A stretch of DNA of 19,802 nucleotides from Hyphomicrobiales bacterium (GTDB lineage: Bacteria > Pseudomonadota > Alphaproteobacteria > Rhizobiales > Aestuariivirgaceae), in assembly GCA_023266715.1 (NCBI GenBank), contig JAHFPK010000019.1:1-19802 (forward strand), read 5' to 3'. Below, one piece after another: positions 8,487 through 14,875 of this stretch. How positions within the stretch are numbered: position 1 is the first letter of the stretch; every line of letters starts with the position of its first letter. The notes below the pieces were generated by a model. That model was not told the DNA's origin. It ran no database searches and was given only the letters and a program-made list of their open reading frames with translations. The position numbers and the translations under genes were made by a program.

Positions 8487-8512
8487 GGTCTCCCTGTCAG
8501 AAGCAGGAGACC
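8487..8512 (-). promoter_or_regulatory. Hairpin enclosing the ribosome site of the HAD gene
   Basis: On the minus strand, GGTCTCCTG and CAGGGAGACC form a 9-bp stem with a one-base bulge around a 7-base loop (CTTCTGA). The 3' arm contains AGGGAG, the probable Shine-Dalgarno of the GTG start at 8480. When folded, the stem would hide the ribosome site. Whether it has a regulatory role is unknown. Confidence 0.4.
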
Positions 8513-8553
8513 TAGAACGGCTGCGTTTTTCACGCAACCTCAATTCCTGCAGG

Positions 8554-9042
8554 TCAGATCAGCAGCTTTTCGACGATGACAGTATCCATCCATTTGCCAT
8601 CGAGGCGGCCATGTTTTTCATAGGTGCCGACTTCCCGAAAGCCGAGGGCTTCGCAAAGTTTGCGGCTGGCGAGATTTTCCGGAAAAATCCGCGACAGAAG
8701 TTTCCACCAGCCGCGTGCCCTGGCTTCGTCGATCAAGGCGCCAAGTGCTGCTCTGCCATGGCCCTGGCTCCTGCCTTCGCGCGCCACATAAACGGAAAAT
8801 TCGCGGACCCCATCATAGCAGGGCCGCGTCCGGTAGGGGAATGCAATGGCATAGGCCTGGATATTTTGGTTCTCGCCCGAAACAAAAATCGGATAACCCT
8901 CGGCAAACCAGACAAGGATTTGCTCCGCCGTCCGTGGTTCGGTTTCAAACGTGGCAACGCGGTCTTCTATTCCCTCATTGTAGATTTCTGCAATCCTTGC
9001 CGCATCGGACTTAGTGCCCGCCCGCGTAAAGCGTTCGCTCAC
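8554..9042 (-). CDS. GNAT acetyltransferase, phosphinothricin/arsinothricin type (ArsN1 family A-like)
   Basis: A 162-residue acetyl-CoA-dependent N-acetyltransferase. The N-terminal IYNEGIEDRVATFETEPRT is close to what I recall for ArsN1 family A. These enzymes acetylate the amino group of arsinothricin or the related glutamate analogue phosphinothricin and so detoxify it. Further family features are RPCYDGVREFSVYV, the acetyl-CoA loop EGRSQGHGRAAL (R/Q-x-x-G-x-G/A type), SRIFPENLASRKLCEALGF and a C-terminal LDGKWMDTVIVE. The start is GTG at 9040-9042, with GGAGATGG a little far upstream. It overlaps the ccrM stop in the arrangement GTGA, so translational coupling is likely. No arsenic genes are nearby, so the native substrate may be another amino compound. 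GNAT assignment is firm; the substrate is inferred. Confidence 0.9.
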   Translation of the reverse strand: MSERFTRAGTKSDAARIAEIYNEGIEDRVATFETEPRTAEQILVWFAEGYPIFVSGENQNIQAYAIAFPYRTRPCYDGVREFSVYVAREGRSQGHGRAALGALIDEARARGWWKLLSRIFPENLASRKLCEALGFREVGTYEKHGRLDGKWMDTVIVEKLLI

Positions 9043-10145
9043 GCCGCAGAACCCATCTCCGCCCGTACCTGTTGGCGAAGCACATCGATAGGCACGAGGT
9101 TGGCGCCTTTGCGTACATGCCAGAAAGTCCAGCCGTTGCAGGCTTCGGCCCCTTGCACATAGGCGCCGATCTTGTGGATGGAACCGCTGTTGTCCTTGCA
9201 GGCAATGGAGCCATCGGCACGAACGCGTGCGGCCACGCGCGCGGTGGGGTCATGCAGCGTATCGCCCGCCTTCACCAGCCCGCGCTCCAGCAGTGAACCG
9301 AAGGGGATGCGCGGTTCGGCGCGCTTGGCCGTGGTTGTCTTGAGCGCTTCAGATGAAAGCTCATCAGTTGCAGCGATGCGCGCGCGTGCCGACTGCGCAT
9401 AATATTCCTCGCGCTCGATGCCAATGAAAACCCGGCCTAATTGTTTGGCGACAGCACCGGTGGTTCCGGTGCCAAAAAATGGATCAAGCACGATATCTCC
9501 TGGATTGGTGGAAGAAAGCATGACGCGGTGCAGCAGGGCCTCCGGTTTTTGCGTTGGATGAAGCTTGTCGCCGTCGTCATTTTTCAGGCGCTCGCCGCCG
9601 GTGCACAGAGGCAGCGTCCAGTCGGAACGCATTTGCGAATCGTCGTTGAAAATTTTCATCGCTTCGTAATGGAAGGTATATTTTGAATTAGCGCTCTTTC
9701 CCGCCCAGATCATGGTCTCATGGGCGTTGGTGAAACGGCGGCCGCGAAAATTCGGCATGGGATTGGTTTTTCGCCAGATTACGTCATTGAGAATCCAGTA
9801 GCCGAGGTCCTGCAAGATGGAACCCACGCGGAAGATGTTGTGATAGGAACCGATCACCCACAGCGCGCCATTTGGCTTCAAGGCGCGGCGGCATTCCGTG
9901 AGCCATGCCCGCGTGAAATCATCGTAGGCCGCAAAGCTGGAAAACTTGTCCCAGTGGTCATCAACCGCGTCGACCTTGCTTTGGTCAGGCCGCGTCAGAT
10001 TGCCGGCGAGCTGCAGATTATAGGGCGGATCGGCGAAGACAAGGTCAATCGAGCCCGTCGGGATCTTCTTCAATTCGGACAGGCAATCGCCCAACAACAC
10101 GCGGTTGTGGAGCGGCCTTATATCCGGTTTTGTTTCGAAACCCAT
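9039..10145 (-). CDS. ccrM: Cell-cycle regulated DNA adenine methyltransferase CcrM (GANTC)
   Basis: A beta-class adenine-N6 methyltransferase of 368 residues that methylates the A of GANTC. In alphaproteobacteria it acts mainly late in replication and its sites influence cell-cycle transcription. Motif IV DPPY is at residues 39-42 (VFADPPYNLQL), before the S-adenosylmethionine site DPFFGTGTTG at 221-230, the beta-class order. HPTQKPEALLHRVM is at 196-209. The C-terminal extension (about 280-360) ending in EACNGWTFWHV and VPIDVLRQ is the RAMA-like domain typical of CcrM and its GANTC relatives. I start at the ATG at 10143-10145 (MGFETKPD); the frame extends to a TTG at 10172 without support. 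It lies downstream of rnhB with a 92-base gap containing four GANTC sites, and its stop overlaps the GNAT start. No restriction partner is visible, as expected for an orphan methyltransferase. Confidence 0.97.
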   Translation of the reverse strand: MGFETKPDIRPLHNRVLLGDCLSELKKIPTGSIDLVFADPPYNLQLAGNLTRPDQSKVDAVDDHWDKFSSFAAYDDFTRAWLTECRRALKPNGALWVIGSYHNIFRVGSILQDLGYWILNDVIWRKTNPMPNFRGRRFTNAHETMIWAGKSANSKYTFHYEAMKIFNDDSQMRSDWTLPLCTGGERLKNDDGDKLHPTQKPEALLHRVMLSSTNPGDIVLDPFFGTGTTGAVAKQLGRVFIGIEREEYYAQSARARIAATDELSSEALKTTTAKRAEPRIPFGSLLERGLVKAGDTLHDPTARVAARVRADGSIACKDNSGSIHKIGAYVQGAEACNGWTFWHVRKGANLVPIDVLRQQVRAEMGSAA

Positions 10146-10241
10146 CGATGAACTCTGTACCCAACGCAACAAACTTGATTCAGATTTCCATCATGAATCT
10201 TTGCGGAGTCCGCGTGAATCGAATTCAAGAATTGTGGTTAA
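10146..10241 (-). promoter_or_regulatory. ccrM upstream region with four GANTC sites and a CtrA-like half site
   Basis: The gap between rnhB and ccrM holds GANTC at 10177-10181 (GATTC), 10195-10199 (GAATC), 10206-10210 (GAGTC) and 10216-10220 (GAATC), about 32-75 bases upstream of the ccrM ATG. TTAACCAC at 10234-10241 (minus strand, overlapping the rnhB stop) matches seven of eight positions of the CtrA motif TTAACCAT. In Caulobacter, ccrM is known to be activated by CtrA and affected by GANTC sites in its leader. The sites are seen directly; that they regulate this gene is inference. I do not see clear -35/-10 hexamers. Confidence 0.55.
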
Positions 10242-10864
10242 CGAGTAAGCAACTTTGCGATGGGAGCGAAGCTTTTTCGGTGGTGAATGCAGGGGCCAAG
10301 TTCGTTCAGAGCTATATGGTGGAAGTCCGTACCATAGCCCTTGTGACGGGAAAAACCGTATCCCGGAAACTCCCGGTCGAGTGCCACCATGATCCGGTCG
10401 CGCGTGACTTTGGCGATGATCGAGGCGGCAGCGATGGAAAGCGAGCGGGCGTCGCCGGAGACAATGGTTTGAACCACGCAGGAAAGTTTGGGCGCACAAT
10501 TGCCATCGACCAATGCATAGTGTGGTGCTTCCTTGAGATTGTGAACCGCTTCCGCCATGGCCCACAAGGTGGTGGCGAGGATATTGTCACGGTCGATGCG
10601 GTTCTCATCACCAATGCCGACACCCACTTTTGCCGAAACCATGATTTCGGCAAAGAGCCTCTCGCGTTGCTCCTCCTTGAGTTTCTTGGAATCATTCAGG
10701 CCTGGGGGGATACTCTCGGGATCAAGAATAACGGCGGCGGCAACTACGGGCCCAGCCAATGGCCCTCGCCCCGCCTCGTCAATGCCACACACCAGTGAAA
10801 ACCCTTGCGCTCTCGCGGCAAGTTCAAAACTGAAATCCGGTCCAGCGGAATCGTTCTGTGTCAT
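10238..10864 (-). CDS. rnhB: Ribonuclease HII
   Basis: A 208-residue type 2 RNase H that cuts RNA in RNA:DNA hybrids and starts removal of single ribonucleotides misincorporated into DNA. The family opening VCGIDEAGRGPLAGPVVAAA carries catalytic Asp29 and Glu30. Asp120 (ALVDGN) and Asp138 (SGDARS) complete the DEDD metal site with the same 18-residue spacing as in E. coli. NDSKKL near 57-62 and ASIIAKVTRDRIM near 147-159 are also conserved. Length is normal. The ATG at 10862-10864 lies 20 bases after the radical SAM stop; that gap is almost entirely a perfect hairpin whose 3' arm includes the first two bases of the start codon. Co-transcription with the radical SAM gene is likely. Confidence 0.97.
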   Translation of the reverse strand: MTQNDSAGPDFSFELAARAQGFSLVCGIDEAGRGPLAGPVVAAAVILDPESIPPGLNDSKKLKEEQRERLFAEIMVSAKVGVGIGDENRIDRDNILATTLWAMAEAVHNLKEAPHYALVDGNCAPKLSCVVQTIVSGDARSLSIAAASIIAKVTRDRIMVALDREFPGYGFSRHKGYGTDFHHIALNELGPCIHHRKSFAPIAKLLTR

Positions 10865-10880
10865 GGCCCATAAGGGCCAT
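10863..10880 (-). promoter_or_regulatory. Perfect hairpin masking the rnhB start codon
   Basis: On the minus strand ATGGCCC-TTAT-GGGCCAT forms a 7-bp GC-rich stem with a 4-base loop. The 3' arm ends with the A and T of the rnhB ATG. No Shine-Dalgarno is visible in the 20-base gap. Translation may therefore depend on ribosomes arriving from the upstream radical SAM gene to melt the stem; this mechanism is inferred from layout only. Confidence 0.5.
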
Positions 10881-10884
10881 AACT

Positions 10885-12021
10885 CTAAATCAGCGTCAAC
10901 TGCTCGCCTGCTTGCGGTGGCCGGCGGAAGAGATCGGTCGCAAGTTTCGAGCGCTTGCGATTGATGCCAAGGCGTTCGGCCGCCAATTGGAAGCGTCGAC
11001 CGATGGTCCAGGCATAGGGCCCCGTGCCCGTCATGCGCCGTCCAAACGTGGGGTCATTTTCCTTGCCGCCCCGCATGGATTTCACCAGCGCCATGACCTT
11101 GGAAGCCCTGTCCGGCATTTCCGTCATCAGCCATTCCTTGAAAATGTCTTTCACTTCGAGCGGAAGGCGCAGCAACGTATAACCCGCCTCCTTGACGCCA
11201 GCCACCGCAGCAGCCTTCAGGATAGCCTCGATTTCCATGTCATTCACCGCCGGGATCACCGGTCCCATCATGACAACAGTGGGAACTCCCGTCGCCGACA
11301 GGACACTCAGAGCCTCAAGCCGTTTAGCAGGGATTGAGGCTCGAGGCTCCATCGCGCGCGCCAACTTCCCATTGAGAGTTGTGAGTGAAATCGCAACTTT
11401 CACCAGTCCGCGTTCCGCCATCGACGTCAGGATGTCCAGATCGCGCAGCACAAGCGAGGACTTGGTGACAATGCCCACCGGGTGATTGAACTCGGACAAC
11501 ACTTCCAAGATCTGCCGTGTAATCCGGTAGGTCCGTTCAATCGGCTGGTAGGGGTCCGTATTGGCCCCCAGCGCAATGGTGCGCGGGCTGTAATTGGGCG
11601 CGGTTAATTCCTCCCGAAGAAGCGCCGCCGCGTTCGGCTTTATGAAAAGCTTGCTTTCAAAATCAAGGCCGGGCGAAAGCCCCATATAGGCATGGCTGGG
11701 CCGTGCATAACAATAAACACAGCCATGCTCGCAGCCGCGATAGGGATTGATCGAGCGGTCAAAGGAAATATCCGGCGATTGGTTGCGCGCAATGATGGTT
11801 TTGGGCTGCTCTTCAAAAATTGTGGTCTTGAGCGGCGGCAAATCGGCTAGCGATTCCCAGCCATCATCAAAAAAGGAAATCCCATTTTTCTCAAAGCGCC
11901 CCGTCTCATTATTTCGAGCCCCGCGCCCCCGCAACTGGTGCGGCAAAGCAGTAAGCCGTCCCGCACCCGTAACGGCGGGATCGAAGGAAATGGAGGGTCT
12001 GGTATCGATCAGGGTTGGCAT
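10885..12021 (-). CDS. PA0069-family radical SAM protein (SPL-like)
   Basis: A radical S-adenosylmethionine enzyme of about 378 residues, resembling spore photoproduct lyase-type proteins of the PA0069 family; the reaction is not known to me. The N-terminal RGRGARNNETGRFE is a family hallmark. The 4Fe-4S motif C-x3-C-x2-C is Cys97, Cys101 and Cys104 (YRGCEHGCVYCYARPSH). The segment LGANTDPYQPIERTYRITR and the following VGIVTKS and VAISLTT strands fit the radical SAM barrel. The start may be the ATG at 12019-12021 (MPTLIDTRPS) or the in-frame ATG at 12049-12051, ten codons longer. Neither has a Shine-Dalgarno; I chose the shorter one because the longer start lies within a repeat-rich divergent control region. 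It is followed closely by rnhB, and ccrM comes next, an order often seen in Rhizobiales. Confidence 0.92.
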   Translation of the reverse strand: MPTLIDTRPSISFDPAVTGAGRLTALPHQLRGRGARNNETGRFEKNGISFFDDGWESLADLPPLKTTIFEEQPKTIIARNQSPDISFDRSINPYRGCEHGCVYCYARPSHAYMGLSPGLDFESKLFIKPNAAALLREELTAPNYSPRTIALGANTDPYQPIERTYRITRQILEVLSEFNHPVGIVTKSSLVLRDLDILTSMAERGLVKVAISLTTLNGKLARAMEPRASIPAKRLEALSVLSATGVPTVVMMGPVIPAVNDMEIEAILKAAAVAGVKEAGYTLLRLPLEVKDIFKEWLMTEMPDRASKVMALVKSMRGGKENDPTFGRRMTGTGPYAWTIGRRFQLAAERLGINRKRSKLATDLFRRPPQAGEQLTLI

Positions 12022-12037
12022 AGCTGCTATGTAGCGC

Positions 12038-12079
12038 AATTTTAGGAACATAACAAGAACAAACTTGTAATTTTAGGAA
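12038..12079. promoter_or_regulatory. Direct and inverted repeats in the divergent radical SAM/EamA control region
   Basis: An 11-base direct repeat, AATTTTAGGAA, occurs at 12038-12048 and 12069-12079, one start every 31 bases. Between the copies lies an inverted repeat ACAAG-N6-CTTGT (12053-12068), directly abutting the second copy. The layout resembles a two-site operator between divergent genes. No regulator is encoded next to it, and no clear -35/-10 pair was found. Confidence 0.45.
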
Positions 12080-12100
12080 AATATCTCCATTGCCGGTGGC

Positions 12101-12967
12101 ATGAAATTCAGGACCCAGTTGTTCGCCCTTGCCGCCCCCGTTTGCTGGGGAACCGGGCTGACCTTGGCGAAACCCGCAGTCACCCATTTCCCGCCCCTGT
12201 TCATGATGTTGCTGGTTTATGTGGGCATTGCCCTGGTCTCGCTGCTGACCGTGCGCGAAAAAATCAAAACGCCGTTGGTTTCCGTGCTGCTCATTTCCGT
12301 TTTTGCGGTCACCATTCAGGGTGCCTTCCTGTTTTGGGGCCTGCGCGGGGTTGAAGCGACAGCCGCCAATCTCGTGCTCCAGACCCAGGTGCCCATGGCG
12401 GTCTTGCTGGGCTGGTTTATTGCCGACGAAGCGCTGGATCGTCGCAAGCTGTTGGGAACCGCGATCGCCCTTGTTGGTGTTGCAATTGTCATTGGCCTGC
12501 CGGTGCAACGCCCGGCTTTACTGCCGGTTGCGCTCATTGTGATAAGCGGCTTCTTCTGGGCCCTGGGGCAGGTGCTGGCCCACAAGCTCAGCCGGGATAG
12601 TGGCATAGTGCTGTTGAAAGCCAATGCGCTGATGGGCGTGCCGCAGCTTGTTCTAGCCACGGCACTTCTTGAAACCGGCCAATGGGAGTCCATAACTTCA
12701 GCGGGGCCGGTTGAATGGGCAACCCTTGCCTTTGTCGCCTTTGTCGGTTTTTACCTCGCCTATATCGTGTGGTTTTCGCTGCTTCGCCGCTGCCGCATGG
12801 ATGAGGCTGCTCCATTCGTGTTGCTGATGACACCGGTTGGGCTTCTCACCGCTGTTTTTGTTCTGGGCGAGACAATGTCAGGCGCGCAATTGCTGGGAGC
12901 CGCTGTTCTGCTCATTGGCCTTGCCATCGTGAATGGTTTTATTCCGCCAAAACAGAAATTGGCCTAA
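12101..12967 (+). CDS. EamA/DMT-family transporter
   Basis: A 288-residue inner-membrane protein of the drug/metabolite transporter superfamily, with two tandem EamA domains of about five membrane helices each (roughly 1-140 and 145-285). Hydrophobic segments are evident near residues 5-20, 30-48, 60-80, 90-110, 120-138, 142-160, 170-190, 205-227, 235-255 and 260-282. WGTGLTLAK in the first helix and APFVLLMTPVGLLTAVFVLGE in the second domain are typical; the Pro-Val/Leu and Gly-Glu pattern before the last helix marks EamA domains. Such proteins usually export metabolites or amino acids; the substrate cannot be predicted. It diverges from the radical SAM gene, and its TAA stop overlaps the TAG of the convergent moaB-like gene by 4 bases. 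The ATG has only a weak upstream GGTGG. Confidence 0.92.
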   Translation: MKFRTQLFALAAPVCWGTGLTLAKPAVTHFPPLFMMLLVYVGIALVSLLTVREKIKTPLVSVLLISVFAVTIQGAFLFWGLRGVEATAANLVLQTQVPMAVLLGWFIADEALDRRKLLGTAIALVGVAIVIGLPVQRPALLPVALIVISGFFWALGQVLAHKLSRDSGIVLLKANALMGVPQLVLATALLETGQWESITSAGPVEWATLAFVAFVGFYLAYIVWFSLLRRCRMDEAAPFVLLMTPVGLLTAVFVLGETMSGAQLLGAAVLLIGLAIVNGFIPPKQKLA

Positions 12968-13503
12968 CCCTTTTTCCGCTTCTGGTGTTCTTCCAGGCGC
13001 GGCATGATTTCCACGAAATTGCAGGGGGGATGGCGGTAGTCCAATTGGAATTTCAGGATTTCATCCCAGGCATCCCGGCAGGCGCCCGGCGAGCCAGGCA
13101 GGCAGAAAATGTATTTGCCTTTCGCAACACCGGCGGTGGCGCGTGATTGCACCGTTGAAGTTCCAATCTTGGGAAATGAAATCATGTGGAACAGGGTGCC
13201 GAAGCCCTCGATTTCTTTCTCGAACAAGGGTCGCAGCGCTTCGATGGTAACATCGCGCCCCGTAAGCCCCGTGCCACCCGTTGAAATAATGACATCTATG
13301 TCGGAGCGCTTGCTCCACGCCTTCACGATGCGGCGAATTTTGCCGACATCATCCTTGACTATCTGCCGGTCGGAAACACTGTGGCCTGCTTCCGTTATTC
13401 TGTCCTGCAAAGTCTGCCCGGATTTGTCATCGCTCAATGTGCGCGTGTCCGACACGGTCAGGATTGCGATGTGAAGGGATATGAATTCACGGGGCTCTGC
13501 CAT
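12964..13503 (-). CDS. moaB: Molybdenum cofactor biosynthesis protein, MoaB/MogA family
   Basis: A 179-residue protein of the MoaB/MogA fold, which binds molybdopterin and, in MogA-type members, adenylylates it before molybdenum insertion. The core is clear: IAILTVSDTR (11-21), IVKDD (48-52) and the binding loop STGGTGLTGRD at 74-84, followed by VTIEALRPLFEKEIEGFG. The second loop is LPGSPGACRDAWDEIL near 135-150. The C-terminal Pro/Lys/Arg-rich tail (PRLEEHQKRKKG) is common in alphaproteobacterial MoaB. The ATG directly follows the TAA of the LysE/RhtB gene with no spacer, and GAGAG lies upstream inside that gene, so coupling is expected. The remaining cofactor genes are not in the window. 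MoaB versus MogA activity cannot be separated by eye. Confidence 0.94.
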   Translation of the reverse strand: MAEPREFISLHIAILTVSDTRTLSDDKSGQTLQDRITEAGHSVSDRQIVKDDVGKIRRIVKAWSKRSDIDVIISTGGTGLTGRDVTIEALRPLFEKEIEGFGTLFHMISFPKIGTSTVQSRATAGVAKGKYIFCLPGSPGACRDAWDEILKFQLDYRHPPCNFVEIMPRLEEHQKRKKG

Positions 13504-14130
13504 TTATTTTCTCTCGAACACGAGGCGCGCCGCTAGCAGCAGAAACAATCCTGCAGAAATTCGTGAAAACCAGCGGCGGAAATTCAGGCTGGTGGAAAGG
13601 GCCGCACCTATTTTTCCGGCAAACAGGGCAACAATACAGTTGATGATCGTTCCACCCACATTGAAAATCATGCCCAGGATCAGAAGCTGCACTAGCGGCG
13701 AACCATTTTCCAGCCGGATGAAGGGCGGCAGAAACGCAAACATGAAGACAATGATTTTCGGATTGAACAGGTTGACCAGAACGCCGTCACGGAAAGCTGC
13801 AATTGTGCTGCGCTGTATACCGTCTTCGGAAAGCGCCGAGAGCGGCGACGTGAGGGTGGTATAGGCAATCCAAAGCAGATAGCAGGCCCCGGCATAGCGG
13901 ATGAGATCGAAGAGAAGCGGGTACTGTGCCAGAATGACGGCAACACCAAGTGCCACAAATCCGAGATGGATGAGTGAACCTCCGGCAATGCCAAGACTCG
14001 CCGAAATTCCGCTGCGCGCGCCGCCTTTCAGGGATTGTCCCAGCACATACATCATGTCATTGCCGGGTGTGAGATTGAGACTCAGGGCAGCGGTCAGGAA
14101 AACCAGCAGGTCCGTGGAGTTAATGAGCAT
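13504..14130 (-). CDS. LysE/RhtB-family amino-acid exporter
   Basis: A 208-residue inner-membrane translocator of the LysE superfamily, expected to export an amino acid or derivative such as homoserine, threonine or lysine. The signature LTPGNDMMYVLGQSLKGGARSGI is at about 20-42, with Asn replacing the more common Pro after TPG. Six hydrophobic segments are visible, including LIHLGFVALGVAVIL, YAGACYLLWIAY and IIVFMFAFLPPF. NLFNPKIIVFMFAFLP near 115-130 is the conserved N-x-x-NPK region. I start at ATG 14128-14130, which has AAGGAAG six bases upstream; the preceding TTG is unlikely. The start overlaps the end of the uracil-DNA glycosylase gene by 11 bases, and the stop abuts the moaB start. 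Substrate is unknown. Confidence 0.93.
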   Translation of the reverse strand: MLINSTDLLVFLTAALSLNLTPGNDMMYVLGQSLKGGARSGISASLGIAGGSLIHLGFVALGVAVILAQYPLLFDLIRYAGACYLLWIAYTTLTSPLSALSEDGIQRSTIAAFRDGVLVNLFNPKIIVFMFAFLPPFIRLENGSPLVQLLILGMIFNVGGTIINCIVALFAGKIGAALSTSLNFRRWFSRISAGLFLLLAARLVFERK

Positions 14131-14875
14131 CAATGGCTTCCTTGAATGTCAAAAGATCGCGCCACGCCAGGCGCTTCTGGCTCGCCTGCTTGAGCAGGTA
14201 ACTGGGATGAAAACTTGGCAGCACTCGAATTTTTTTCTTGCCGATTTTGAGATCAAACCATTTGCCGCGAAGGGCGAGAAGTCCTTCGCTCTTGCCTGAC
14301 AGGCGCTGGGCCGATTGGCCCCCAAGACAAAGAATGAATTTGGGCCCGCAGAGTTCAATGGCGCGTAAAAGAAATGGCTGGCACAGCAGAATTTCCGCTT
14401 CCGTTGGTGTGCGGTTTCCCGGCGGCCGCCACGGAATGAGGTTAAACAAGCCCACACCACCGGATGACAATCCGATTGCCGCAAGCATTTTTTCCAGCAG
14501 CATTTCGTTCTGCCCGGCAAATACCTTGCCCTCGATGTCCTCATCGCGCCCCGGCACGTCGCCAATGACCATCACATCGGACTGGGGATCGCCGCCGGCA
14601 AAACACAAATTGCTGGCAGTCTTTTTCAGCGGAAAATTTTCCAGTGCGAGCAGGGCCGATTGAAGGTCTTCCAGCGTGCTGCAGGCTTCTGCCGTTGAAG
14701 GCGCGCTACGGGCAGGTTCAACTTTGCTGACAGGTGCCACAACAACAGCGGGTGCCACCACTGCAAAGCGGTTGACCGGCGCCTCGCCAACAATCTCATC
14801 GGCCCCCATTTCAATGAGCCAGGAAAGCGCCGCCTGCGCTTCGTGAGCGTTCATGTCGTTTTGCTTTGTTTGCAT
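14120..14875 (-). CDS. Family-4-type uracil-DNA glycosylase, divergent and probably lacking the Fe-S cluster
   Basis: A 251-residue protein of the uracil-DNA glycosylase superfamily nearest family 4, which removes uracil from DNA. An N-terminal helix (HEAQAALSWLIEMGADEI) and an Ala/Pro/Val linker (to about 65) precede the catalytic domain, an arrangement seen in alphaproteobacteria. Family features are VMVIGDVPGRDEDIEGKVFAGQ (101-122), LIPWRPPGNRTPT (146-158) and the late motif SFHPSYLL (221-228). Several positions differ from the usual pattern. GEAPG is GDVPG (105-109), and the Gly-rich loop after FxG reads QNEMLL. The cluster cysteine of KCRPPGNR is Trp149, and the early C-x2-C pair is absent; only Cys165 sits at a likely cluster position. 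Loss of the cluster fits known alphaproteobacterial relatives, but the GDVPG change is an additional deviation. It heads the operon with the exporter and moaB. Confidence 0.88.
   Translation of the reverse strand: MQTKQNDMNAHEAQAALSWLIEMGADEIVGEAPVNRFAVVAPAVVVAPVSKVEPARSAPSTAEACSTLEDLQSALLALENFPLKKTASNLCFAGGDPQSDVMVIGDVPGRDEDIEGKVFAGQNEMLLEKMLAAIGLSSGGVGLFNLIPWRPPGNRTPTEAEILLCQPFLLRAIELCGPKFILCLGGQSAQRLSGKSEGLLALRGKWFDLKIGKKKIRVLPSFHPSYLLKQASQKRLAWRDLLTFKEAIDAH

Noticed and set aside
10143..10172. Longer ccrM start at TTG (10172)
   Set aside because: The extra nine residues (MLRWVQSSS) are not typical of CcrM. The ATG at 10145 gives the usual N-terminus and leaves the GANTC-containing leader uninterrupted.
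11909..12508. A minus-strand frame (199 codons) crossing the radical SAM/EamA gap
   Set aside because: It runs antisense through the EamA gene into the radical SAM gene, is rich in Gln, Gly and Asn, and shows no family resemblance.
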